In this document: piece by piece, positions 1 through 11,500 of the stretch
Numbering within the stretch: position 1 is the first letter of the stretch
Layout of the letters: every line of letters starts with the position of its first letter
Assembly (NCBI RefSeq): GCF_000003815.2
Contig: NC_049995.1
Coordinates: 2,365,753 to 2,429,752 of the forward strand
Reading direction: 5' to 3'
DNA length: 64,000 bases
Source of the DNA: Branchiostoma floridae
Lineage: Eukaryota > Chordata > Leptocardii > Amphioxiformes > Branchiostomatidae
The notes under the pieces: generated by a model
Told to the model about the DNA's origin: nothing
Database searches by the model: none
The model's input: the letters and a program-made list of their open reading frames with translations, nothing else
Program-made: the position numbers and the translations under genes

Positions 1-2030
1 GGACCGTACTGCAATTATTGCAAAACTTTAAGCTCAGTTATGAGATAGGTAGTATCTTGTCAGAAGTGCACTATGCGGCAAGAGCACTAAAAAACTGTGT
101 GACTGTTTATCTTTGGCTTTGTGGCATTGAATGCCCATGTAATGATAGAAAATAAGCTAAGCACAATGTTAGTCTGTTAAGGGGAAGGATTAGAAAAGAT
201 AAGGAAAATGTTACGGAAAATCATTGAGGACTACTAATTATTGGTTGTGGTATTTTCTGAGGTTTGGGTGGGCATTTCTGAGGGAGGGGGATGGGTTTGA
301 AAAATGGTTCAGTTTATTCAATTTTGAACAATTTGAGGCTCGTAATGCTTCAGATACAACTACATGTATCTTGAATACCACAGTCTAGTAATATCATCAT
401 ATGTGCTGCAATTGTGGTCAGTCTTTGGTGAGTTAAGGTTTCACCAAGCTTTAAAACCGAAGCAAAAGTTCTAATAGTACCATTCCTTCAGCCATGTTAC
501 AGTGAAGAACTTTCAAGTTATCGTGTGGTGTATGTTGCACTTGTATCGCTCAGACTTAGTGAAGGGCCACTGTGTTACTGTGGAAGGTTATGCAGTAGAT
601 TTATTGCTGTTCATGCGTACAAATATATTGGAAGATGCAATGCAACATAGAGTTTGTCTTCATTTTTTGATGTGTCGTCTGCAATTCAGCTCTGCCACAT
701 GCTACCGAAATAGGTTAAGATGTTACGTACATGCTGGCCAATGATTATACACTGTACTAGTTTGTTTGAACCTTTGTTTATTCAGGAAAGCTCAAATCGG
801 CCTGCAGGCCACTTTTCATTAAGGTCATGAAGGAAGAGGTATAAGGGTCAGACAAAGTACATCATAACAGAGATACAGTTTACATCACAAGTCCTAATGA
901 GTCTTATAAGTCTATAAGTTGACTGACATAGATGATAAATTATATAAAGACAAAGGCAAAGCACTGGTTTTTGCAATGCAAAACCTGTAATTATACAACC
1001 CTCATTTAATTTGTTGACATCTCAGTTGTTAATACTTACTATGGATTAGCTTGAAAGTTGCAATCAAAGACTTTGACATCAACTATTCTTCCTAAGAATG
1101 CCTCCTTGTGACATTGTTGAGTACTGCACTACAGAAATAGGTTTGCGATATGCACACAGAGTTGGCATTCGAGGTGGCACGTTGTGAGAAAGTGGGAAAA
1201 AAGTATAACCCTACATTGAGCAAGCTATGTGTTTCCATATGTACATGTATGAGATATTTGCGAAAATAAATAGTGAACATGCTATGTCCCTTGTTTGTTG
1301 TATTTTGTTGATTTTAGAGAAGCCGTTTTTATAAAAGTAAATGCATTGTCTTATTGCTAATTTGGATTTTATCATGATATGATGACTTTGCATACAGTAA
1401 ACATATATTATATGTTTCTTGTAGGCAAAGTTATATCCTGCATTTTATTGAAAATATGTAACAAGAAAACTAGAGTTTGGAAACCATACCTCCATGAAAT
1501 ACAATTTAGTTTAATTATGCAAATGAATTCCACATTTACATAATTTATGCCTGGATATGTATGCCTAACTTACACATGTCACAAGTATGAAATTCCTATC
1601 ATTTACCACTCAGACAAATTATGGCAATTCTGCCCATATTATGCAAAAGAGGTCTATATTTGCATAATAGGTAAAAACTAATTTTCATAATCGGTATATG
1701 CAAATGTTTCACTTGTATTAAGGCCCTATTATGGACGACATGAATTATAGAATTTTTTTTATCAAGTATACAAATTAATTGAACACATCTGTGTAATTAG
1801 CATGTCATTGTGTATATCCCTGTTTAAACTTGAAAATATTTCTGTCCGTTTTCCTTTTGCTGAATCGGTTACTGTACAGGTTACTAGCTTTAGTTAAATG
1901 CAAAATTTGGTAATACAGGTAATCCGCAACTGGGCCTATAAAGATATACTGTAAAGACAGGATTGTAGGTTGTTGTTGACGGAACTGTTACAATACTCCA
2001 CTTCTTCCCTCCAAAAGCCATCATTGATCT
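1..2030. other. AT-rich non-coding stretch, no gene recognised
   Basis: No open frame here has recognisable protein character or matching splice sites. Around 1500-1700 there are degenerate ATGCAAAT/ATTTGCAT motifs resembling the repeat arms found at 10945-14172. Around 780-850 is a sequence that could be the 3' end of a dispersed retroelement, but I cannot name it. Confidence 0.5.
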
Positions 2031-2032
2031 AA

Positions 2033-2177
2033 ATCACGTGATCAGGAAAACATCCAATGGGAGCGAAGTTCTCAATGACCGCGCGTAACTTGACTCTCTC
2101 GCCGATCTATAAATAAGTTTGGTCAGCGCAGACGACACCAATACAGGAACGTTACTGGCCTTCAATCCTCCAAAACG
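2033..2177 (+). promoter_or_regulatory. TATA promoter and non-coding first exon of the CUB/LDLa gene
   Basis: A palindromic E-box ATCACGTGAT lies at 2033-2042, a CCAAT box at 2054-2058 and TATAAATA at 2108-2115. These are spaced as in a classical Pol II core promoter, so transcription would start near 2138. A consensus donor follows (exon end 2177, GTAAGT from 2178). No ATG-led coding sequence lies between TATA and donor, so the exon would be 5' UTR. Joining it to the coding exon at 5569 is inferred from order and strand; no transcript was seen. Confidence 0.55.
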
Positions 2178-3198
2178 GTAAGTCAAAACCTTTTGATATC
2201 TCAACTTTATCGTTAAAGAAGCCTGTACAACTTAGTAGTGAAACTCGGTGCTGTTGGTGAATGTTTTAGTGGTATTTGACAACATCCAAAGACAGAGAAA
2301 GACGATTTCTTTTCTAACGAAAATCGACAGACGGACTGCGTGTTAGTTTTTCCCGCAGGTGCGTTTAGACGGAGTGTTTGTCCGGTTTGCTTATGGAGTT
2401 CAAGTCTGTATTAAGTACTTTTGAGAGGATGTTTTCGCGGATTTAGAGAAGAAAATCGCAACAACATGTTTTAGTATCACGTTCATCCTCATTCTTACGC
2501 GTATACGGTAAGAACACTCCTCCTCGTTTCCTATGGAAGGAATTTGTATTAATTATGATTCATGGCCTTTAGGGCGCGGTCAGATATACCTTGGACTGTT
2601 TTTGTCATGGTAGGATTTTCAACGAGTTTTGTGAGACCAGAACTGATTTTCAATTTAGACACGGATAAATACCTTACGATAAACTCGCGGCCGTCTAAAA
2701 TAGCCTCAATTTTATGTCGTACAACAGACGTACGACACATTTTGACCCACCTATTAAGTAGACAAGACTTCCAGTGGCAGTGAAAAAAAAGAGTTTTCAG
2801 AAGTTTAGAAAGAAACTAGTTCTTATGTCAATTTTACAGTATCACAAAAGGCCATTTTCTGTATGTCATGTTACCAGAGGATGCTATTACGTATTGCAGT
2901 GACATTATTCTCCAACTATTTCCGTACACACTGAAGTAAAATGCACGCCACTGTGGAAGATATGCGTGTGCGTGGGACCACAGACCTCTATACACCTACG
3001 ACTGTCTTGTTAGCTGTACTAATTGCAATTAGGCGAGCTTCCAAGACAAACACAGGAGTAGAAATGTTGTTGCAGAAACAAATGGATGTCGTAATAACCA
3101 CATGAATGACGCATTTGATAAATATACATTTTGTATCATGAGCATGAGAAAATGATTGCTAAATGTTAACCCAGCACATATATAGAGCTAGAATTCGT

Positions 3199-3345
3199 CG
3201 ATGAAGGTTAGACATCCAGGTAGAGACCGATACGCCAAAAAGCAGTTACTCAAGCAACTGGATATGATTTTGGACACGGTCAGACGTTTCAGATAGCATC
3301 CACTATCTTTCGTAGCTGAAGTGATCTCTGAAAAAACTGGAGATA
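3199..3345 (-). repeat. Dispersed repeat copy, minus orientation
   Basis: It begins with GATGAAGGTTAGACATCCAG and includes CAACTGGATATGATTTTGG and GGTCAGACGTTTCAGA. The reverse complement of the same modules appears at 6185-6306, and a diverged plus-strand copy at 52315-52495. The family is not named. The copies in introns 1 and 2 of this gene are inverted relative to each other and could pair in the pre-mRNA. Confidence 0.6.
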
Positions 3346-3913
3346 GAATTCGTTGTAAAATCCAGTACATAGTTTTAACGTATAAAAGACGTTTTATATT
3401 ACGAAGAAAGGACAGATTTGAGTACTAAGTTAAACTGAAAATGCCAATTTTAACTTCCCCTTACTGTAGGTAGACGAACACTGTTGCATTCATTTTTCCC
3501 ACACGAGCCCAATACCAAACCAATGACGCAATGCGGGGTACCGTTATATCGGAGCCCGCCAGAAAAAGGCGGGAACACGTAGCGAACAAAGGCGCGCCTC
3601 TGTTCTGAGCGAACTGTGTTTGTTGAGCGCTAAGTGCAGTTTGAGGTAACCTACTTATAACGTTCGCTACTCGTGTTGCATGGAGAAGTGTTTTTGTTAA
3701 GCCGCGCTCACATTCGATATTTCTATACCTCCATGAAAAATTGAGATATTGTTTTGGGTGTGCGGCGTGCGTGCATGTACGTATTCTTGCGTGTGTGTGT
3801 CTTGCGGAATATACGAGTATGTAGTCAGCAAAAAACCTCGATCTGAAAGGATTGTGATGACAGTGTGGTATGTGGGTAGTTGTGACAGTACAAAGGTCAA
3901 GGTCGGTTTGGGG

Positions 3914-4095
3914 TACTCTCCAAGCAGAGGTTCGGATCCGGTTTTTTCTTAAGTTTTAGGCGTTTTTATTGGCCTTTCTGTTTTGTACTATTTTCGTTAT
4001 GTCTCGCACCATAAAGATAACGGTACAATATAGAAATCCCGAAACGCCTAAAAGTTTTAGAAAACAGCCGTAGCCGAACCTCTGCTTGGAGAGTA
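3914..4095. mobile_element. Short TIR element (MITE), 182 bp
   Basis: The first 22 bases (3914-3935, TACTCTCCAAGCAGAGGTTC plus GG) are the exact reverse complement of the last 22 (4074-4095). Subterminal sequences (AAGTTTTAGGCGTTT and AAACGCCTAAAAGTTTT) also mirror each other. There is no room for a transposase, so this is a non-autonomous element. Fragments of the same terminal sequence recur near 22945, 25627 and 40058. Confidence 0.8.
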
Positions 4096-5568
4096 GATTT
4101 TGGCCCCCTTTGTGTGTGACCCTGGTACTGCAGCAGAACTTCCAATGCTACGTATTTATGACGACTAGCCCCGTGTATCCGCTTGGAGATACGTATATCA
4201 CTCAAAGATGTAGCCTGATTATACACAACATTTGTGATTTTCAAATGGAAGAATTTGCTTTGTTTTTCGTGACGCCTCTGGAAAGAGCCTTTTTGATTGC
4301 CGTAGCCTGGATATTGACCTTGATCATCTTACGATCTTATCTTTCTGTGACACAAGTTTAGACACATTTCATAGAATTCTTCGCCTTATTGGGGCAAATT
4401 AAGTCCAATGTGCGTACACAGCAAGTCAGTCACCAATCACTGCTATGCATTTAACCCAAAAATCACCATAGTGTTACAGGTCACAGTCACACGTAATGTA
4501 TACGTGTTGCACAGTTTAAAAAAATCTTGTGTGCGTCTATCAATAATAAAACCATCCAAAATAGTCCCTTGTCGATAAACATTGCCAACTGTTCCCCTTT
4601 CAACCTTTCTTGTGTGTTAGTACTTGCGTGTCCCAAAATAACCTGAATCCTTATTTTCCATGCTGTGTAACTACAATGAAATGCGATACTGCTTTAACGT
4701 CGATGTAACTGGCATTCGAGCGACAAAAGTACTAAATAGTCAGTCAAAATGTTCCCGAGGAAGGTGACAGACGTACTCTGCAAACAGAGCTCGAGGTTCA
4801 GCGTCGACTGTTTTTGACGTGTTTCAGGCGTTTTTGTCGGGCTTTCTGTTATGCACTGTTTTCTTTAAGGTCATATTGATGAGTTTCTTCTTCCCATAGA
4901 CTTCTATGTTATAATTCGTGGTTTAAATGGGCGCGTTTATAATGAAGCTACGTGAAATTTCAGCAGATTTTTCATTCTATGTCGAGCACATTTACCCTTT
5001 ATCGTGGGAAAAAATTGCCAACGTAAACTATACGTAGGAACTTTTTTTATAGCAATTACAAACTACGATTAGTCAATCCCCACAAAAGGCACTTTTTCGC
5101 TGCTAGTGTACAACCGCACCACTCAGAACCCACGACTGTGTACCTCCGACCTAGCGCGCGGCTGCAAAACTTCACCTGCTAATTTCTTCAGTTACAAATA
5201 AGCTTTCACCAATCTAACTTTTGAGATCAGTTCCGCTGGCTAAAAGGGAATTTCTCACCGCTAAAAACATGCGTCCGTGCAGCCGTTCATTTTTGGCTCG
5301 GATCTCTTTTAGGGGTACCCACTCGCGGAGTAATACATCAATGAGACCTTAAGTCTGCGAAACTACGGTTGAATAAAACACTTGCTAATTGGTTGTGTAA
5401 AGAATCTTGTTATTCAGTGATTTACCAGTCCGATGAAACCGATAACCGATACTGTACACAGAATCGCATATTAATAATATTATTTTTGCACTGACCACTG
5501 TAAATATTGATAACGTTAACGTTGTTGTACCGACTTTTTAGGATCACGCAACGCTTACAGAGGTCAAA

Positions 5569-8500
5569 ATGATGCTGATCAGTACCACCATTTTTGCCAC
5601 CTGCCTCTTGGCAGCCGGGCATGCTGCGGACTACCCTACAGGTTTGTGCTGATTCTCTATCATGACGTCGCCAAAAAGCAGTTAGGCCTAGGGGAAAAAA
5701 ATGTTGTGTTTCCTGTTTCAGTCCTGAAAAAATTAGGGTCGGTAGGTAGGGATTATCTTTTTTTTTTTTCTTGTTTTTTTTTAGGCTGGCCAAAATTCTA
5801 GTGATACATATTTACAATACAGTTGTACAAAGTAAACTGAAATGTATGATGACACTTGTCTTTCAATGTCATACTTTAATTTTGTGTATGATAGATACAT
5901 TTATCCTTCATTAGATGGGACAAGCAGTGTTTTACTTCAATAGGAAGCAGGCTAAATAAAAATTCTAACTGGAAGCTATGTGACTCCACCGCCCACCCAA
6001 AAAAAAGTCTAGGGTCGGCAGTTTTTTTTTAGGGTAGGTAGGGAAACAGGAAACACAACATTTTTTTCCTAGGCCTTACTCATACCCTCTACCAGGCTCA
6101 ATGGATCGCTGGTCAAATAATAGTTATTGGATGAATAATAGAGTCAATACTACGCTAGGCCGGGGAGTCAGTATGTGACCCTCGTCTGACGAAAGACATT
6201 GAATGGTTACGTTGTCTGAAACGTCTGACCGTTTCCAATATCATATCCAGTTGCTAGGGTAACTGCTTTTGTGGCGTATCTTATTACCTGGATGTCTAAC
6301 CTTCATCGACTCATCATGATGTAATTACACAGTCTCAATGTTGCAGTACATAGGAGGACCGTTAGGGGCGCTACTATCTCTAATTACCTTGTCATTGACC
6401 ATTCGTGTACTCACTACTCCACAGTGTACATGTCGGCCCATGAGAACCAGGCAGTGTCCGTGTCCCGGGCAGGGTACATAGAGTGGCACGAACGCTTCCA
6501 GTACCAGGATGATACTGACGTCACGCTCACCCTGCAGGCCGGAACCGGAAATAACGTCAGGCTGGACTTTCTCAGTCTCAACATCGAGGGGTCGCCCGGC
6601 GCATGCGTCGACAAACTCGAGGTCTGTATTTTCTTTCGTATTTTCTTTTTCTTTATTCATCCTTTCACTTAGCTAAAATTGAACAAAAATAGCCGAGAGG
6701 AAAACTGTCCCGTCAGTTTGGCAAACGTATTTCTATAAAGATCAATAATAGAACAGCTACAGCAAAAGAAACAAACACAAACACAAACACGCGCGCACAC
6801 ATACGCACACCATAAGTTAAAGAAAGCTTAAGGAGGAAAGAAAGAAAGAAGAAAAGAAAAAAGGGAAAAAAGAAAAGGGACAAGAAAAAATGCGAATGCG
6901 ATAATAGTTCAGCCCATTTAGCTTAGGGTAAAGTACTGCTAAGTTGAAAGACAACACAACAAATGAATTGATACTTACAGGTGTACGATGGTGAAGGGAC
7001 GCCCGTGGAGAACTCCACCCGGACAGTTTGCGGTACGAACGTGGCGGTGGCGGCCTTCACGTCCCGTACAGAGAACGTTGTCCTCCGTCTGCGGTCCGAT
7101 AACATGGTCCGGGGGGACTTCAGGATCCTCTACAACGTCTTCAGGCTAGTGGGCCCAAATGGTAAGACATTCAGTGTGTAAGTAGTTGTAGGGAAAAAAG
7201 TAAGAAAAGGAAAAAGTGATTTTAAACATGTAATGTGGGCAAATTCTTTGGAAGCTAGTAACATGTTTCATGTTATATTACATGTACACGGAACACGCAT
7301 GGTAGCTTTTCGTTGTCTCAAAGTAGTGTCCATGGCACATCTGCAAAAAAAGCAAAAACAAAATTGGACGATCTCTTTGCAATACTTCATTATGTGAAAT
7401 TCGTGAATGTCTATATCCGTAACACTTTGAAGTTGAAGGCCACTGTGGCACTTTGTACATGTAAATAAACGAACGAATGTTTCGATTGAAATTGATATTG
7501 ATGTAATAACTGTACATGTGGTATGTCTTCCATTGGACAGAAATGTGCCCACGTGACCATTTCAAATGCACCAATCAGCGCTGTATCCACGAGTCGCTGC
7601 TGTGTGACGGGATCGACAACTGCGGGGACAACTCGGAGGAGTCGCAGGCCGCATGCGTTGATCCTGAACTTACGCCTGTCAACGGTAAGCAGATTCCCGG
7701 CAACTTTCAATTATTTTAGCTTGATAGACAGATTCTTTTTTTTTTATAAGGTTTATTCCTTTGCCCCATCGGGAACACAGGGCCTCAGTAAGTAGTCTCC
7801 AGCTCCTTAGATCTCCGGCGGTCTTCTTCGCTCGTGCCATGAGGTTTTTGCGTGCTCTAGGTCCTTCTTCACACCTCTCCTCTATGACAGCCTGGGTTTT
7901 TAATAGCTTCCTCTCCTTCTCTTGCCCTAAGGGTTCTTTTGTTACAAAGGGGTGGTAAAATGCCTCACGGTCTATTACTTCATTTCTCAGTGACGATGAA
8001 GAACACTTGCGGCCGGACCCTTCCCATCGGCCACTCCGGTTACATCTACAGGGGTGACAGTTCACAGGACAAAGTTCACATCAACACCACGACGGTCTCT
8101 GATAGGCGGAGGGACTGTCACGTGACCCTGGACGCGCCTGCGGGGTACCACGTCAACCTCCATTTTGAATTCCTGGACATCCAGCGGAACTTCCCCTTCA
8201 ACTGTGCAGACCAGCTCCACATCTTCAACGGTCGCCATGGCAACGTGACGACAGCTGCCAGGACGGTCTGCGGCATCGACGAGAGGGATTTCACGTCCAC
8301 CGGAAGTGACGTCACTCTCCACATATCGTCAGCGTTCGGGCGGAGGGGCAGTTTCCGGATCATGTACACTCTCTTCCGACCTAGTAAGTTTTACTTTTAC
8401 TTAGGCTAAAGCGGTTCCCTTGTATCATTTTTCATGACTCCAAAAAACTTTAAATCAAAGACATTTAATAATTGTTTAGTTCTTAACTTAACTAGCTAGA

Positions 8501-11500
8501 TTCAATAACTGTAACTATGTGTAAAGTTGCTTTAGAGAAAAGTTGCATTAAAACACAGAAAAGTTTACGCCCGTTAAGCTTGTTCATTTCAGTTGTAAGC
8601 GCAGACTATACATTTCAGAAGTTGGACAGGTTTGCTGCCCTGCTCGCGCGGTTTTGATGAAACTAACTACTAGTAACTGTTAACCTGTGATTTCTCATCT
8701 CGAAACGAAACGTTTTCCCTAATTAGAAATACACGGGTATTTTCTTCTTCTTTTTTTCTTCTTTTTGATAGCGCACTACCTCCCCACATCCCTCCAAGAA
8801 GACTAGGCTAGTGTTACGATCTTCCATCAAATGCCCAAATGTTTTGCTCCTTTCCTGTAGGCAGCGGGTCCTGCTACAACTACGAGTTCCTGTGCCAGTC
8901 CGACCGCCGCTGTGTCCTTTCTGACGTCACCTGCGATGGCAAGGACAACTGCGGGGATGCCAGCGATGAGACCACAGGGGCTGGGTGTACAGGTAAGGTC
9001 GCAGAATCGTGACTGGACTATGTTTTCCAGAAACCCATAATCAGATGGGATACGCTACAAAGCGAAAGAGTGGCTCGCAAAAGTTCATCCAAGATTGTGC
9101 AATCGACTGCCAGCTTATCTGGACGGTCACTAAGTCAGGAAAGACATGAAGATACTATGTATTAACAGAAGGAAATCCTAATTATCTTCGCCAGCGAAGA
9201 TTATAAGATTGCTTACTTGGGTCTGTATGTAGGTCAACAGCATATAAGTCGAGAAATTGTGGATGGAACTTTTTGATTTTTTGTAGGTGTGTAGCGGTTG
9301 TCGAAAGGCATGCCTAGTTTGAAAATGGTTTACCTGGCGTTTTCCTACGGTACAGCAGCGACCTTTGTATTTTTTCGAGGTTTGTTTCGAGAAGCATAAC
9401 TCAAAATGCAGTTGGGCGATTTCTACGATATTTGGCAGGTGTGTAGCGGTTGTGTAAAGGATTGTCATGTGCGAGAATGGTTTAGCTAGCTTTTACCTAT
9501 GGTGCTGTAGCTGGCTTTGTATGTAATTGCGTTTGTCTGTTAACACGATAACTCGAGATGTTCTACATGGATGCTAATGATATTTTGTTGATAGGTAGGG
9601 GACACAGAAAGGAAGGTCAAGTTCGATAATGGGCCTCCTAGCGACTTGTTTTGGTACTGCAAGTGAGCGTCAAAGCTTGCGCCTAAATTTTCCAGAAGTG
9701 CCATGTTCATGATTTTTAAGTGGTGGATAGCTGTTGGGACTAGGAGTGAATGGTGTAAATTTGGGCCCCCTAGCAGCTTGTTTGGAACTGCAGTGGGTCT
9801 TATAGTTTGTAACTTTTAAAAAGGATAACTGCAGAGGGGATTGATGGATATTCTTTGCTTTTGGTAGGTAGGTACTTAGGGTGATTATCAATATAATGAG
9901 ATGCTAATTATGTAAATTGCGATCTACTTAATATGATTACTTTGGGATTCTTATCATGGAGAGAACCACATCCCTTACAAAAGTGGTGTGCAGTGCAACA
10001 TGACACTGGCACCATTGTCACCCTAGTCCAGCACTAATGTGTGGACCATTAATCTTCATTTATCATTCAAGCCCTTCAGACAGAAGCAGAAGCCTGATCT
10101 CCTTTCCCTGACAAGGGCCAGTCACACCAAATTAACCCCCTGCCCTCAGTCTCCGGGTCTTAGCACAGACAAATCAAAGGTGGAGCAGAACTAATCGTCA
10201 TGCCATGGCAGGGTGTTACACGCCCGCCCGTTTGAGGTATAAGACATGGTCACGTAAAAAAAGATTAAAACATCGCGGTGGGCCAAATCAGGCTGTCAAA
10301 GGTGCCAACGTAATCCTCATGAGTTGTCCGATCGCATACAGTACGCTTAATGATTCAAATACTATTTCGGGATGAGATTTGAAGAGTCAAAGTTGGCCTT
10401 CAAACTGGCTCTTTTTGCCTGATTTTGGCCTCGATTTCACACTGCATGGGGGTTTCCGTGCAACCGATTACGACAATATCATATACTTCCGGGTTGTACG
10501 AGTGCGGTCATAGAACGCGGGTGGTATCGTATCTTGTCTCGGTTTGTGCTAGGTTGTAGAGGAGGATCTAAGTAAGGCTTATGAATATACTAATACTTGG
10601 AGATTAGCAATTACTATGCCTGTCAATCAGCTATTTTGTCTTTGCGGGGCTATGAATGGGGGGATCTGAGTAGCCTGACGTGATAGCCAGGCCAGGTAGA
10701 CTGTGTAAAGTACCTCTGACTTAACTCGCGATTGCAAAACTTTACTTACTATTTTCATGAGATGGACACAAACATTCACCAAGGCGGGGCCGTAACAATC
10801 CTTACGTATGACCCTTAGGTAACCCTTAGATGACCTATTATCTAATATATAGGCCAGTCACTCAAAGTTTGTTTATTAGTTCTTTTTTTACGAAAAGACT
10901 GCAATGTACATTTTGTAGAGTGAAATCTTATATAAAACTAGAGTTCCACGAACACATACCTTTGCCAAATAAACCAGGTTTGTTATGTAGAATGTGTTAC
11001 TCATTACATTTTATTTTATATGCCTGGAGTTGGTTCCCATTGCTCATACAAATGAGATCCCTATTTACATAATAATATTAAATTGTATCAAGCATCACTT
11101 AAGTTATCAGCATACCAAAAATCATGATGATACTTTCATCCTTCTTGAAACCGGCTCCTGCAGTTCAAGGAAAGACGTTAGCGGACCCAAACATACACCT
11201 CTTACTCTCTGCCATCTTTTTCAGTTACATATGTGACAAATTTGAAAGTCCTATCACTGAATGCAGTGGATTTATCAACTTCTGTCATTAATTATGCAAA
11301 TTAACTGTTAATTTGCATAGCTAGTATCTCATTGTGTAAGTTTTTACTTAGGCTATCTACATACCAAAAATCATGACGATCCGTCACCATTGCTCATACA
11401 AATGAGATCCCTATTTACATAATAATATTAAATTGTATCAAGCATCACTTAAGTTATCAGCATACCAAAAATCATGATGATACTTTCATCCTTCTTGAAA

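Larger units (their letters stand above)
2178..5568 (+). other. Presumed 5' UTR intron of the CUB/LDLa gene
   Basis: This stretch holds no recognisable coding exon. It contains a minus-oriented dispersed repeat (3199-3345), a GC-rich patch with an E2F-like GGCGGGAA at 3568-3575 that might be a second start region, and a 182-bp TIR element (3914-4095). A diverged relative of that element lies near 4760-4860. The acceptor just before the first coding exon is either at about 5542 or at 5560. Confidence 0.4.
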
